The notes beneath the pieces are model-generated. The model ran no database searches. It saw only the letters and a list, made by a program, of their open reading frames with translations, and was not told the DNA's origin. Below, one piece after another: positions 41,242-52,502 of a stretch of DNA of 64,000 bases. Origin of the DNA: Candidatus Sumerlaeota bacterium (GTDB taxonomy: Bacteria > Sumerlaeota > Sumerlaeia > Sumerlaeales > Sumerlaeaceae). The stretch spans positions 26,159 through 90,158 of the forward strand of contig JAAZBM010000015.1 in assembly GCA_012513815.1 (NCBI GenBank), given 5' to 3'. Made by a program: the position numbers and the translations under genes. Every line of letters begins with the position of its first letter. The stretch's first letter is position 1.

Positions 41242-42006
41242 CTATTTCAAGATGCCTTTACTACGCAAAATCGCCTTCGTCCGAACGAAAACATCCTCGG
41301 GGCTGCCCTCGGCGTTCACGCGAATCAGAAGACCTTTGCCTTCATAGAAACTAATTAGTGGAGCCGTACTCTCCTGATACACCGCAAGGCGTGTCTTCAC
41401 GGCCTCCGGGCGGTCATCCTCACGCAAGATGAGTTCGCTACCGCAACAATCACAGATGCCGACCTTCTTGGGTGGCTTGTTCGTCATATGGAAAGTCGCC
41501 TTACACTTTGGGCAAGTCCGACGGCCGCTGATGCGCTGAACAGTCTCTTCGACGGACAATTCATAAAACAACACACCGGTCAGTGTCTCGTTAACCTGCG
41601 CCAAAATATCATCAAGCTGTTCGGCTTGCGGGATTGTGCGCGGAAAACCGTCCAACATGAATCCCATCGGAGCCTTCAGGCAAAACGCACGTTCGCGAAC
41701 AATCTTGACCACCGTATCATCCGGCACAAGCAAACCCTTGCTCATGTAATCAAACGATTCAATCATCGCAGGCGAAAGCTGGCTCTTGTCCATCTTGTTC
41801 GCTGCGCGAAAAATCTCGCCGGTGCTCAGCGCAAGCAAACCAAATTCGCGCTTCAAATAATCGGACTGCGTACCCTTGCCAACACCGGGACCACCGAGTA
41901 AAATAAACTTCAATGACTGGCTATTGGCCGAACCGACCTCACCGCCATCAACCTTTAGTTGACCCGAAATCCAGGCCGCGCTATACTGCTCTTGTAATGT
42001 CGTCAT
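41242..42006 (-). CDS. adk: Adenylate kinase with N-terminal extension and zinc-type LID
   Basis: Adenylate kinase balances ATP, ADP and AMP. The P-loop GGPGVGKGT lies at about 38-46, so about 32 extra residues precede the usual start (MTTLQEQYSAAWISGQ...); no later start codon suits, so the extension seems real. The AMP-binding LSTGEIFR, GFMLDGFPRT and the LID with CPKC and CDCC (four cysteines, zinc-binding long form) are present. The sequence resembles the diverged adenylate kinases of PVC-type bacteria, a general impression only. It lies 33 bases after purA and 13 before the HIT gene. Confidence 0.93.
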   Translation of the reverse strand: MTTLQEQYSAAWISGQLKVDGGEVGSANSQSLKFILLGGPGVGKGTQSDYLKREFGLLALSTGEIFRAANKMDKSQLSPAMIESFDYMSKGLLVPDDTVVKIVRERAFCLKAPMGFMLDGFPRTIPQAEQLDDILAQVNETLTGVLFYELSVEETVQRISGRRTCPKCKATFHMTNKPPKKVGICDCCGSELILREDDRPEAVKTRLAVYQESTAPLISFYEGKGLLIRVNAEGSPEDVFVRTKAILRSKGILK

Positions 42007-42039
42007 ACCGACTACTGCTCTTTCGTCATAAATCTTGGC

Positions 42040-43407
<1,368 letters not shown>

Positions 43408-43557
43408 TTATTTTGCCGTTTCTTTACCCCCTACAATTAAACAATGCGAACAATACAAAAAACGTCACCTCGCATGACAACCCTGAACCAACACTTATAT
43501 TTTCGTAGAAACTGTAAGCTATCTTGTAGCAAAATCTTTTATGATTAAGGATTCATT

Positions 43558-44820
43558 ATGAAAATAACTCTTAAGACCGGGGCGGCACTTATGATGCTCT
43601 CAACAGTGCTCTGTGCAGCCAGCCTTGCGACCGCAACCCCTGCCCTCGTCCTTCACGAAACAACACCCGTGCCCGAGGAGTTCGTGGCTATCGACAAACT
43701 CGTCCAAAAGGGAATCACCGACGATGTCTATCCCGGAGCGGTTCTCGTCATCGGAAGACACGACGATATTCTCTTCTCTAAATGCTACGGCAGACAAACC
43801 TACGAGACGACGGCGCCGCTTGTTGACTTCAACACATACTTCGACATGGCATCCGTTACCAAAGTCATGGGACCAACCATGGCAACGATGAAACTCTACG
43901 AGAATGGGAAGCTCAAACCCTCGGATCTCGTGACAAAATACCTCCCCGAATATGGCGTCAATGGCAAGGAAAACACCACAATCGAACACCTCATCACGCA
44001 CACCTCGGGACTGATTCCTTATCTTGTACACAAGGAAATTACCAAAATCGTCGACGCCGGAACCAGCAAGGGACTCACGGCTTCGCAATCGCTCTTGAAT
44101 CACTATTGCAACCTCAAACCAACTGCCAAGCCCGGCACATCGTTCAAATACAGCTGCCTCAACATGCAGACAATGGCGGCGATTGACGAGAAAATCTGCG
44201 GCGAATCGCTCGAGAATTATCTCCGCGCGACGGTTTGGGGCGATGCCGGACTCAACGCGACGACATATCACCTCAGCCCGGAAGCCGTCGCCCACACAAT
44301 GCCAACGGTCGGTGACCTGAAAACCAGCGCCGTCACCAGAGTCGGCATCGTTCACGACCCACTCGCCGCCGCCTATATCAGCAAGAAGCACTGCTCCGGT
44401 AACGCCGGCGTCTTCAGCACCGGTAACGATGTCGCGAGATTCTGCCAGATGGTAGCGAACAAAGGCAAGGTCGGAGACAAACAAGTGCTCAAAGAGAAAA
44501 CAGTTCTTGAAATGACGGAGCTACGCACCAGTGAACCTTTGGCGACAAGAACATGGGGATGGGGCGTTTACGATTCACCCAAAACCTCGACCCCACTCAA
44601 CAACACCGACGGCAACAGATGTGTCGGACACACGGGATACACAGGAACGCTCGTCTGGATTGACATGAGATCCGGAACCTACGTTGTCCTCCTGACGAAC
44701 AGAGTTTTCCCGGACGATAGAAACCAACCGGCTGGTCACCTTTCCGTTGGAAAGGTCCGAACCGCATGCATCAACACGGCTCTCAAGACAGTCGAAGAAT
44801 ACAAGAAATTCTTCAAGTAG
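43558..44820 (+). CDS. Exported serine hydrolase, beta-lactamase/EstB fold
   Basis: A 420-residue protein of the class C beta-lactamase-related family (esterases, D-aminopeptidases, wall-active enzymes). A signal peptide covers about 1-26. The catalytic SVTK (Ser99, Lys102) is followed by FKYSCLN, where the usual Tyr-x-Asn/Asp is Tyr-Ser-Cys, and HTGYTGTLVWID as the third-motif strand. Whether it cuts peptidoglycan, esters or beta-lactams cannot be told. The ATG has AAGGA six bases upstream. A strong terminator follows; the convergent MFS gene is next. Confidence 0.88.
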   Translation: MKITLKTGAALMMLSTVLCAASLATATPALVLHETTPVPEEFVAIDKLVQKGITDDVYPGAVLVIGRHDDILFSKCYGRQTYETTAPLVDFNTYFDMASVTKVMGPTMATMKLYENGKLKPSDLVTKYLPEYGVNGKENTTIEHLITHTSGLIPYLVHKEITKIVDAGTSKGLTASQSLLNHYCNLKPTAKPGTSFKYSCLNMQTMAAIDEKICGESLENYLRATVWGDAGLNATTYHLSPEAVAHTMPTVGDLKTSAVTRVGIVHDPLAAAYISKKHCSGNAGVFSTGNDVARFCQMVANKGKVGDKQVLKEKTVLEMTELRTSEPLATRTWGWGVYDSPKTSTPLNNTDGNRCVGHTGYTGTLVWIDMRSGTYVVLLTNRVFPDDRNQPAGHLSVGKVRTACINTALKTVEEYKKFFK

Positions 44821-44831
44821 TAAAACAATCG

Positions 44832-44863
44832 GGCCGGCGCTTTTCGCGTCGGCCTTTTCTTTT
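44832..44863 (+). terminator. Intrinsic terminator after the serine hydrolase gene
   Basis: GGCCGGCGC pairs with GCGTCGGCC (9 bp, one G-T) around a five-base loop, followed by TTTTCTTTT. Confidence 0.85.
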
Positions 44864-44865
44864 GC

Positions 44866-46149
44866 CTAAGCATCGACCGCCTTGTCAATGCGCCACAGAA
44901 TCATTGCCAATACACTTGAGATGAGTGCGGTCAAACCACAAATCAAATAGAGATTCAGCAGTTCGCCGTGGTCCGGTATTCCAAGAAAGCGCGTCACAAA
45001 AATGCTCGCGTGAGCAGCAAAGCGCCCGCCGGGAGCAATCAACGCGCTCAAGAAGTTCCCGAACATAATCCCAAGACCGGAAACCACAAGCGCGTACAAC
45101 GTCTGCGCACTCGCCTTGAAGTACTCGCCCGCCTTACGATTCATGTAGTTCACCGAGGCAGCGAAGAACAAACCAAACGTCACGCAATGCAGCAGCGACG
45201 CAGTGATGACATCGGAGGGGCTGTCGGCGTTCCAAACCAGAATCCACCGCAAAGCCTGAACCAACCCGGCAAACGCAATGAGACGCGCCTCGCCGAAACG
45301 TTTGATTAAGGGAATCGAGATGAAAAATATCGGCGCTTCCAGTATCGCACCAAGAGCCGTGTTGAAGCCAATCGCGGAATTTCCCGCTTGCATATCATCC
45401 AAAACCAACGCAAGCAGATAGTTGCTCAGGGAATGCCCCAGTTGGTACACGAACGCAACGAGTAAAAAGAACACGACCTCCGGACGCTTCAGGAAAAACC
45501 GCTGAACATCAATGAACGAAACTCGCGCGTGGGAGCCGACCATCTTTTGACCTTTGCTAAAGATGCCTAACACCGGCTGAGTATCCGGAATCTTCAGCGT
45601 TAGCGCGCATAAAACCAAACACGCGACCATGTAGTACGGAAAGATGAAGAACAGTTCATTGTTCGTAAAATGGTCGGCGACCAACGCGACCGAAATGTTT
45701 GCCAGACCATACCCAACCGAAGCGTAGGCACGAACACGGGGGAACACAACGGCGCTGTCGCGATAGCTCAAAAAGAAACCATTCTGAAGCTGAATCAACG
45801 CGCTGTTGAACAGGTAAAACACGCCGTAAACCATGAGCACGGACGAAAAAGAATGGGTGTAGCGGAACGCCCAAAACAACAGCCCGGACATCATCGTCGT
45901 AATCAACAGCAACGTGCGGCGACTGATAATGACGTCCGCGAGATAACCCCAGATTTGTTGCGTCAACACCAAAATCATCCCGCCAAGAGCAAACATCATG
46001 CCGATGTCGCCACCGGAAAGACCAACCTCGCGCGATAAATAAACGACTAAAAATGGATTGAAAATACCCCAAGGCATCTGCCCTACAAAAAACTGTAGTC
46101 GAAACAGATGCATGACCGATTTCAGGGAAGGGAAATGCGCAAGTTCCAT
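44866..46149 (-). CDS. MFS transporter (MFS_1-like / nucleoside-proton-symporter type)
   Basis: A 427-residue integral membrane protein with about twelve hydrophobic segments and the MFS loop pattern after helix 2 (YLADVIISRR). The PWGIFNPFLVVYL and LVLTQQIWGYLADVI segments recall the PPP/NupG-like MFS group. The substrate is unknown. It starts 12 bases after the RNase J stop, so it is the last gene of an rnj-led unit, and ends against a terminator. Confidence 0.85.
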   Translation of the reverse strand: MELAHFPSLKSVMHLFRLQFFVGQMPWGIFNPFLVVYLSREVGLSGGDIGMMFALGGMILVLTQQIWGYLADVIISRRTLLLITTMMSGLLFWAFRYTHSFSSVLMVYGVFYLFNSALIQLQNGFFLSYRDSAVVFPRVRAYASVGYGLANISVALVADHFTNNELFFIFPYYMVACLVLCALTLKIPDTQPVLGIFSKGQKMVGSHARVSFIDVQRFFLKRPEVVFFLLVAFVYQLGHSLSNYLLALVLDDMQAGNSAIGFNTALGAILEAPIFFISIPLIKRFGEARLIAFAGLVQALRWILVWNADSPSDVITASLLHCVTFGLFFAASVNYMNRKAGEYFKASAQTLYALVVSGLGIMFGNFLSALIAPGGRFAAHASIFVTRFLGIPDHGELLNLYLICGLTALISSVLAMILWRIDKAVDA

Positions 46150-46161
46150 GGAATGTGCTTG

Positions 46162-47904
46162 TTAGACTTCCATCACAACTGGCAGAATCATAGGAATTCG
46201 GCCGGTCTTCTGCTTGACAAATTTGCGCACCGTGCGCCGCATCGTTGTCTTCACAACGGCCCACTCGCCGCGAGCCTCAACACGCGAAGCACTGAAGCTG
46301 TCGACGACAACCTGTTTGCACTGCTCGAAAAATTCCTCGTTCTCGTCCTTGAACAAGAACCCGCGCGAAACGATATCCGGAGCGCTCAGCAGTTCACCGG
46401 TCAAACGATCCACCACCAACATCACCATCAGAATTCCGTCATTCGACAGCTCCTTGCGGTCACGCAGAACAACCTCGCTGACGCCGCCAATATCCGCGCG
46501 CCCATCAACAAGGGTACGACCTGCGGGCACATCGGGGCCACGCTCAATGCCGTTTGCCCCAATCACCAACATATTACCGTTGCGCATAATCAAAACATTC
46601 CGACGCTCGAAGCCCATCGACAAAGCCAAATTGCAATGTTCCACAAGATGCCGCGTTTCGCCGTGAATCGGAATCAAATACTTCGGGCTCGTCAGACGCA
46701 TCATCAACCGCATCTCGTCACGATACGCGTGTCCCGACACGTGAATCCCCGGGGTGTTCCGGTCATAGTGAACATAAGTCCCCAAACGATACAGATTGTT
46801 AATCATCCGGTAAATATCTTTTTCGTTGCCCGGGATAAATCGCGTGCTCAAAATGACTGTATCGCCGCGATTCAAATTGAAGTCCTGATGGTCGCCAATC
46901 GCAAGCCGATTCAGCGCGCTCATCGGCTCGCCCTGACTGCCCGTGCACAGCAAAACCAACTTCTCGGGGGGCAACTCTTTAGCCCGCGCCGGGTCAATCA
47001 TGACTTCGTTCGCGTAATGCAACATCCCAAGCGAAGTCGCGATTCGCGTATTACGAATCATGTTCAATCCATAAGGAACAACAAAGCGCCCGTATTTCCG
47101 CGCAATCTCAAGCAGCAACTGTACGCGATGCAACGAGGACGAGAACGCCGCGAAAACAATCTTTTGCTCGGCCTGCTCGAACAGCTGTTCCAGTGGGCCC
47201 TTGACGGTCGCTTCGCTCTTGCTGTTGCCTTCCTTATTCGCGTTCGTCGAATCCGCCAGAAGCGCGATGACCTTCCCCTCCTCGCCCAAATGGGCAAAGG
47301 AATGATAATCAAATATCTTGCCGTCAATCGGCATCGGGTCAATCTTGTAATCGCCCGTGTGCACAATATTACCGAAGGGCAAATGAATCACTATCGACAG
47401 CGCGCCCATAATCGAGTGCGTGATATGAATTGTCGAAACCGACAGATGATTATTGAGAATGATTTCCTCGCCCGGTTCGACCGCGCGCAGGTCTGCGGTG
47501 GACGCCAAGCCGTATTCCTTCAGGCGGGCACGGACAATCTCGATTGTCAGTTGTGAACCATAAACGGGGCAATTGATTTGCTGCAACAAATAGGGCAACG
47601 CGCCGATGTGATCCTCGTGGGCATGCGTCAAAAAGACGCCCACAAACTTCTCGCGATTCGCCAGAACAAACTCAAAATCAGGCACAACCATGTCAACGCC
47701 AAGTTGTTCTTCATCGGGCAACATCTGACCGCAATCAATCGCGAACATCAATCCTTCGTAACAAAACACGGTCATGTTCATCCCGATTTCGCCCAGACCA
47801 CCCAACGGAACAATTCGCATCTTGTTGTCACATGGCAAATCTATTTTCGCGGCTTCATTTGTGTTTTCGTCTGTTACTGTCGGTGTTCCCGTAGTATTTG
47901 GCAT
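46162..47904 (-). CDS. rnj: Ribonuclease J
   Basis: A 580-residue metallo-beta-lactamase/beta-CASP ribonuclease with 5'-3' exo- and endonuclease activity in mRNA decay and RNA maturation. The metal site THAHEDH (His94, His96, Asp98, His99) is intact; HTGDYKIDPMPIDG, LLADSTNANKEG, SSLHRVQLLLE, LLCTGSQGEPMSAL and GHAYRDEM HLM-type beta-CASP motifs follow, and the C-terminal domain is present. It lies just upstream of the MFS gene, and 19 bases downstream of its start is the exonuclease-LarE gene. Presence of RNase J is typical of bacteria lacking a strong RNase E system. Confidence 0.95.
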   Translation of the reverse strand: MPNTTGTPTVTDENTNEAAKIDLPCDNKMRIVPLGGLGEIGMNMTVFCYEGLMFAIDCGQMLPDEEQLGVDMVVPDFEFVLANREKFVGVFLTHAHEDHIGALPYLLQQINCPVYGSQLTIEIVRARLKEYGLASTADLRAVEPGEEIILNNHLSVSTIHITHSIMGALSIVIHLPFGNIVHTGDYKIDPMPIDGKIFDYHSFAHLGEEGKVIALLADSTNANKEGNSKSEATVKGPLEQLFEQAEQKIVFAAFSSSLHRVQLLLEIARKYGRFVVPYGLNMIRNTRIATSLGMLHYANEVMIDPARAKELPPEKLVLLCTGSQGEPMSALNRLAIGDHQDFNLNRGDTVILSTRFIPGNEKDIYRMINNLYRLGTYVHYDRNTPGIHVSGHAYRDEMRLMMRLTSPKYLIPIHGETRHLVEHCNLALSMGFERRNVLIMRNGNMLVIGANGIERGPDVPAGRTLVDGRADIGGVSEVVLRDRKELSNDGILMVMLVVDRLTGELLSAPDIVSRGFLFKDENEEFFEQCKQVVVDSFSASRVEARGEWAVVKTTMRRTVRKFVKQKTGRIPMILPVVMEV

Positions 47905-47923
47905 CTTATCTATTCCATTCTTT

Positions 47924-49426
47924 TCATTTCGCGTTAGTTGTGTCGTTCATGTTACCTGAGCGATAGCCCTCAAGATCCAACGTGACATAACGATAACCTA
48001 ATTCCTGCAATTCCTTGATAACATTCTTCCGCAACGGACCGTTGTTCAAAACATCAAAAGGCGGATTAATCTCGATTCGGGCAATATCGCCGTGGTCACG
48101 CAACCGTAATTGAACACTATCAGGAAAATGTTTGCGCAACCGCTGCTCGCCTGCCACGACACGCAACAAGGCCTCCCGCGTCAAAGGCGTTCCGGTCGGA
48201 AAACGTGTCGCAGGACAGGAATTCGACGCCCGGTCAGCGTTCGGAAGGCCAAAGTAATGCGCCAGCTCGCGAATCTCACGCTTACACAATCCGGCGGCAA
48301 CCATCGGGGACTGCACCCCAAGTTCTTGCAACGCCTGAACGCCGGGACGAAAATCTTGCATATCATCGGCATTGCTGCCATCAGCAAGAACCGTGAATCC
48401 CGCGTCATGGGCGTGTTTCGCCAAGCATTCGAAAATATGCCGTTTGCAATAGTAGCACCGATTCTGCGGATTCTGCGAGAACTCCGGAATCGCGAATTCA
48501 TCAAAGTCGACAACCTCATGATGCCATTTTCGGGCGCATGCTAAACCGCAAGCATCCGAGGCCTCGGACTCATTCAGCGAATGACTTCGCGCCGTCAGTG
48601 CCACAACCTTCTCGCCCAAAACCTCGGACGCGACGGCCATCAAAACAGAACTGTCAACACCACCGGAAAGCGCAATGGCCAGCCGTCCATAGTCGCTAAT
48701 CTTTTGGCGCAAATCGTCGAGCTTCGCCTCGGTATCGGCCGAAAGTTTGTTGCTAAAAACAATGCGACGCTTCACCGGGCGGCTCGACACAAGTGTCTCG
48801 GGCGCAATCGGAACATCAACCAAACTCCGAAGAGGACGCTTCAATTTCTCCTGTAGCTCGGGAATGCTATCAACACCAAGCTCCCGCGCCGCACGCACCA
48901 TAATCTCGCCGCAAGCATTCGCGTCACTCAACGCCTCATGGTGATTCAACTCAATCCCAAGATACTCCGCGACAATACCCAAACTGTGACTGGTCAAAAC
49001 ACCTGTTGGCGAAAAACAATCATCATCCATGCTGCTTGGCTTGCGCTTAGGCCAAACCCGCCGACTCACCGCCAAACTGCACTCATAAAACAATGACGGG
49101 CATTCAATATCATACTTCGCGCAACTGTTACGCAAAACACTCATATCAAAGGGGGCGTTGTGCGCGACAAGGTACGGCTCCTGCTCGAAAATATCCTTCA
49201 TGCCCTCCCATGCCTCGCCAAAGGTCTGCGCATCCGCGACTGCCTCGATTGGAATGCCGTGAACCGCTTGATGGTCGGGCAACATATAGAACGGATACGG
49301 GCGTAAAAGCTGATAATGATTCGACTGCGCGACGCCATCACGAAACAAAACCAAACCGATTGCGCAACAACTCGTGCGCTTATAATTTGCCGTTTCAAAA
49401 TCGATGGCCAAAAAGTCCATACTCAT
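47924..49426 (-). CDS. larE: Fusion of DEDD 3'-5' exonuclease with LarE-type sulfur transferase
   Basis: A 500-residue two-domain protein. Residues 1-180 are a DnaQ/PolC-like exonuclease: Asp9/Glu11 (AIDFETAN), VAHNAPFDMSVL with Asp94, and HHEALSDA with His163 and Asp168. Residues 235-495 are a LarE/PP-loop ATP pyrophosphatase: ALSGGVDSS (252-260), NRCYYCKRHIF (Cys324, Cys327), LADGSNADD, RPGVQALQELGV and SCPATRFPTGT with Cys404, the likely sacrificial cysteine. LarE donates sulfur to the nickel-pincer cofactor of lactate racemase-type enzymes. The start at 49426 is chosen from an in-frame ATG with AGAGAA upstream. larB and larC are absent here. It is one continuous frame, so the fusion is not an assembly join of two short frames. 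Confidence 0.88.
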   Translation of the reverse strand: MSMDFLAIDFETANYKRTSCCAIGLVLFRDGVAQSNHYQLLRPYPFYMLPDHQAVHGIPIEAVADAQTFGEAWEGMKDIFEQEPYLVAHNAPFDMSVLRNSCAKYDIECPSLFYECSLAVSRRVWPKRKPSSMDDDCFSPTGVLTSHSLGIVAEYLGIELNHHEALSDANACGEIMVRAARELGVDSIPELQEKLKRPLRSLVDVPIAPETLVSSRPVKRRIVFSNKLSADTEAKLDDLRQKISDYGRLAIALSGGVDSSVLMAVASEVLGEKVVALTARSHSLNESEASDACGLACARKWHHEVVDFDEFAIPEFSQNPQNRCYYCKRHIFECLAKHAHDAGFTVLADGSNADDMQDFRPGVQALQELGVQSPMVAAGLCKREIRELAHYFGLPNADRASNSCPATRFPTGTPLTREALLRVVAGEQRLRKHFPDSVQLRLRDHGDIARIEINPPFDVLNNGPLRKNVIKELQELGYRYVTLDLEGYRSGNMNDTTNAK

Positions 49427-49519
49427 GAATGTTCTCTGTCGATTCTCCTGTCTTTTCCATTTCCTATTTACACCCAAACACTAAATAAATATCCTGCATT
49501 AGCAACTTCGAGCACTTCC

Positions 49520-49525
49520 TATAAT
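49520..49525 (+). promoter_or_regulatory. -10 element upstream of the NtrC-type regulator
   Basis: A perfect TATAAT, 75 bases before the GTG start. The best upstream match is TTAGCA at 15 bases, so the -35 is weak. Confidence 0.35.
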
Positions 49526-49599
49526 ATTTGTAGAGTAGAGAATCGGGATGTTCGGTAGTATATATATTCAACATTATTCTTTTCGACCAAGGAGACAAG

Positions 49600-51066
49600 G
49601 TGCTCAATTCGGACCAGAATTGGAACGCGGAACGCAACGGAGCTGAGATTTTGCTCGTCGACGATGATATCAAATTCGCCGACAGATGGCAGCGCAATCT
49701 CATCTTGGCCGGATTCCGTGTCTCCACAGCCCACAACCGCCCTGAAGCTGAACAGATACTTTCCGAACACAAATTCGATTTGGTTCTCACCGATGTCAGA
49801 ATGCCCGCGGCAAACGATGGACTTGACCTCCTCAAGAGCATCCGTTCGGGCGACATACAGGGAATCGACATCAACGTTCCCGTTGTCATACTGACATCTG
49901 TCGACGATGTTTCGACGGCGGTCAACTCGATGAAACTCGGCGCGACTGATTATATTTCGAAATCCGCCGAAAGAGACGAACTGATTGTCAGGCTTCACAA
50001 AGCGCTCGAGCAGGGAGCACGTGAAAACCGATACCTCATCGCCAAGGAACAGCTCGAACGGAGAGAGGATTTCGGGGACAAACTCGTTGGTGTCAGCGCC
50101 GATATGTTGCGCGTCAAACTCGAAATCGAGCAGGTGGCGCAAAAGAATGTCGCCGTCCTCATCACTGGTGAAACGGGCGTCGGCAAAGAGATGGTCGCCA
50201 GAGCGATTCACCGTATCAGCACCAGAGCGCAACAGCCGTTCATCGATGTAAACTGCGCCGCGCTGCCGGACGAAAACATGCTACAAAGCGAACTCTTCGG
50301 CCATGAGAAAGGCGCCTTTACCGGAGCGGACGCGCCACGCAAAGGGCGATTCGAGTTGGCGAATCACGGCACTCTGTTCCTCGACGAAATCGGCGAAATG
50401 TCTCGCGAATGTCAGGGAAAAGTGCTCAAGGCGCTCGAACAAAAAACCATTTCGAGGCTCGGCGGCAACAGAGCGATTGATGTGGATTGCCGTTTCGTTT
50501 TCGCGACAAACCGAGACCTCAACAGAGAAGTCAAATCGGGGAACTTCAGAGAAGACCTCTACTACAGAGTCAACATATTCCCCATCTATGTTTCGCCGCT
50601 ACGCAACCGCGTCGACGACATCCCGCCACTCGTCGAAACATTCATGAGACAAAGCGCGAAAAGATACGCCGTCCCTGTCCCACAAATCGAAACCGCTGCC
50701 GTCGAACTGCTCTGCCAATACCAGTGGCCGGGAAATATTCGCGAGCTACGCAACATCATCGAAAGACTCGTCATCCGGGGAACGAACGACAGCGTCATCA
50801 CTCCCGACATGATTCGCGCAGTCGGAGTCAACCCGCAAAGCACCAATACGGTCACTGTGGCAACGACGGACGTCGCGAGCAACCGGATTACGCTCCCGCC
50901 AAACGGATGCGTACTCGAAGAGGTCGAGAGAGAACTCATTCTTCAGGCGCTCAACAGAACCGCATGGAAGCAAAAGGACGCCGCGAAACTCGTCGGAATC
51001 ACGGAAGACCAGATGAATAAGCGGGTAAAAAAACTCAAGGAAGCCGGGTTTAACAAGCCCATATAA
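49600..51066 (+). CDS. NtrC-family sigma-54-dependent response regulator
   Basis: A 488-residue three-domain regulator. The receiver domain (about 14-135) has acidic Asp21-Asp23, phospho-acceptor Asp65 in LTDVRMP and Lys in YISKSA. The AAA+ domain (about 165-395) has Walker A GETGVGKE, the sigma-54 contact loop GAFTGA (EKGAFTGAD), Walker [10 protein letters not shown] and the R-finger region [13 protein letters not shown]. The C-terminal Fis-type helix-turn-helix (about 450-485, [19 protein letters not shown]) binds DNA. The GTG start has AAGGAG five bases upstream. No histidine kinase and no clear -24/-12 promoter were found in the window, so its signal and targets lie elsewhere. Confidence 0.95.
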   Translation: MLNSDQNWNAERNGAEILLVDDDIKFADRWQRNLILAGFRVSTAHNRPEAEQILSEHKFDLVLTDVRMPAANDGLDLLKSIRSGDIQGIDINVPVVILTSVDDVSTAVNSMKLGATDYISKSAERDELIVRLHKALEQGARENRYLIAKEQLERREDFGDKLVGVSADMLRVKLEIEQVAQKNVAVLITGETGVGKEMVARAIHRISTRAQQPFIDVNCAALPDENMLQSELFGHEKGAFTGADAPRKGRFELANHGTLFLDEIGEMSRECQGKVLKALEQKTISRLGGNRAIDVDCRFVFATNRDLNREVKSGNFREDLYYRVNIFPIYVSPLRNRVDDIPPLVETFMRQSAKRYAVPVPQIETAAVELLCQYQWPGNIRELRNIIERLVIRGTNDSVITPDMIRAVGVNPQSTNTVTVATTDVASNRITLPPNGCVLEEVERELILQALNRTAWKQKDAAKLVGITEDQMNKRVKKLKEAGFNKPI

Positions 51067-51071
51067 TCGAA

Positions 51072-51854
51072 ATGAACATTTCAGATTCTGCACCTAAAAT
51101 CTTCTCCTATCAATTCATCGTGGAACCTTTTCATGTTGACTTCACCGGGCACGTCAACCTCTCCCACATCTGCGACTATATGCTCTACGCAGCCGAAAGC
51201 CACGCCGAAATACTCGGCTGCGGACTCGAAGAACTGCTCACGCATAACCTCTCATGGTTCCTCACGCGAGCGGTCATCGAGATTGACAAATACCCCAAAG
51301 CATACGAAAAAGGAAAAGTCGAAACATGGGTCGAACAAACAAACAGACTGTTCAGCATCCGTAATATCGACTTCTTCGACGAGGACAATAAACGATTCGG
51401 TGGCGCACGTCTCATGTGGGCACTCGTCGACCTCACGACGCACACTCCCGCTGACCTGAGCACACTCGAGGGGCTGTCGCAATACTCTTTCCCCGAACGA
51501 AAATCTGCCGTTGCCAAACCAGCGAAAGTGCCGGATATTTCGGCGGCGGCGTCCCAGGCAACACCCCAAAAACTCTACGACGTCGCATACAGCGACATCG
51601 ACATCAACCAGCACTTCAACAGCGTGAAGTACATCGAGAAAATTGTCGATATGTTTTCGCTCGACGACTACAGAACCTCGCAAATCGAGAGGCTCGAAAT
51701 CAACTACGCGGCCGAGGCGAAGTTCGGCGCGACGCTCGCCTTGCGCAAGGAAGTCACACAGAACCCCGAATGCTGGGCGGTTTCTATGCGCGACAACACG
51801 TCGGCCGAAACAATCTGCCGGGCAAGGGTCTCGTGGAAAAAGAGAAATGACTAA
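51072..51854 (+). CDS. Acyl-ACP thioesterase (FAT family)
   Basis: A 260-residue double hot-dog protein that frees fatty acids from acyl carrier protein. The N-terminal half has HVDFTGHVNLSHICDYMLYAAE and WFLTRAVIEIDKYPK; the C-terminal half has the family motif DIDINQHFNSVKYIE with its Asn and His. Bacterial members give free fatty acids for uses outside phospholipid synthesis. It starts 6 bases after the response regulator stop, suggesting co-transcription. Confidence 0.88.
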   Translation: MNISDSAPKIFSYQFIVEPFHVDFTGHVNLSHICDYMLYAAESHAEILGCGLEELLTHNLSWFLTRAVIEIDKYPKAYEKGKVETWVEQTNRLFSIRNIDFFDEDNKRFGGARLMWALVDLTTHTPADLSTLEGLSQYSFPERKSAVAKPAKVPDISAAASQATPQKLYDVAYSDIDINQHFNSVKYIEKIVDMFSLDDYRTSQIERLEINYAAEAKFGATLALRKEVTQNPECWAVSMRDNTSAETICRARVSWKKRND

Positions 51855-51867
51855 CATCGCAAAGTGA

Positions 51868-52431
51868 ATGAGAACTATGAACGTTTTGGAAGGACAGAAA
51901 ATTCTACTATCTAAATGCAAGCAAGGCATGTGGTACCAGTACGGCTGCGCCCTGCCCATCGCTTGCCTTGGCGCGCTTGCGCTCATCGCAATTCTGTCAG
52001 AAAAACCATCCGCCACCATTTACTCAATCGCAATGTTGACATGCATCGTCTCCGTCGTTTTGGCCATCGCCATTTTCGTCTACGGAATCACACTCCGGAA
52101 AAAGGCAACCCTTTACAAGATGATTTTTCCGCTTGTCGCCTATGAAAAAAAATCGTCCATCGACGAAATCGCCGCATGCATTGGCGTGAACATCCCACAA
52201 ACGCTCACCGCTGTCGAAAAGATGATTGACAACGGGATTTTCTCCAGTTACTATATCGACACGCTGACCCGCCAAATTATCGACCTCGAAGAAGACACGA
52301 AAACCACGGCGGAGCAGTCGTCAAACCCAAAAGAAATCATCTGCAAGGGCTGTGGCGCAAGCATCTCGGCGACTGCCAAAGTCTGTGAATTTTGCGGTGC
52401 GACCATCGCGGAAAACACGGACGACAAATAA
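51868..52431 (+). CDS. Two-helix membrane protein with C-terminal zinc ribbon
   Basis: A 187-residue protein with two membrane helices (about 27-46 and 50-75), a middle region that looks like a small winged helix or PCI-like fold (IDEIAACIGVNIPQTLTAVEKMIDNGIF, about 105-132), and a zinc ribbon at the end (CKGCG ... CEFCG). Such layout occurs in bacterial membrane proteins of unknown role. Two ATGs lie four codons apart; the first is used here. It follows the thioesterase gene by 13 bases. Confidence 0.7.
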   Translation: MRTMNVLEGQKILLSKCKQGMWYQYGCALPIACLGALALIAILSEKPSATIYSIAMLTCIVSVVLAIAIFVYGITLRKKATLYKMIFPLVAYEKKSSIDEIAACIGVNIPQTLTAVEKMIDNGIFSSYYIDTLTRQIIDLEEDTKTTAEQSSNPKEIICKGCGASISATAKVCEFCGATIAENTDDK

Positions 52432-52470
52432 TCGTTATTTAGTGGCGTGAAAGCCCGAATCGCTGTAATA

Positions 52471-52476
52471 TATAAT
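52471..52476 (+). promoter_or_regulatory. -10 element for osmC-like gene
   Basis: A perfect TATAAT 26 bases before the ATG; no good -35 at 17 bases, so the promoter may be activator-dependent. Confidence 0.35.
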
Positions 52477-52502
52477 ACCAATTACATAAGGAGTATAACA
52501 CC

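Noticed and set aside
46108..47556. 482-codon plus-strand frame opposite RNase J
   Set aside because: Composition (Asn, His, Gln, Arg-rich) is that of an antisense frame, and RNase J motifs are unambiguous.
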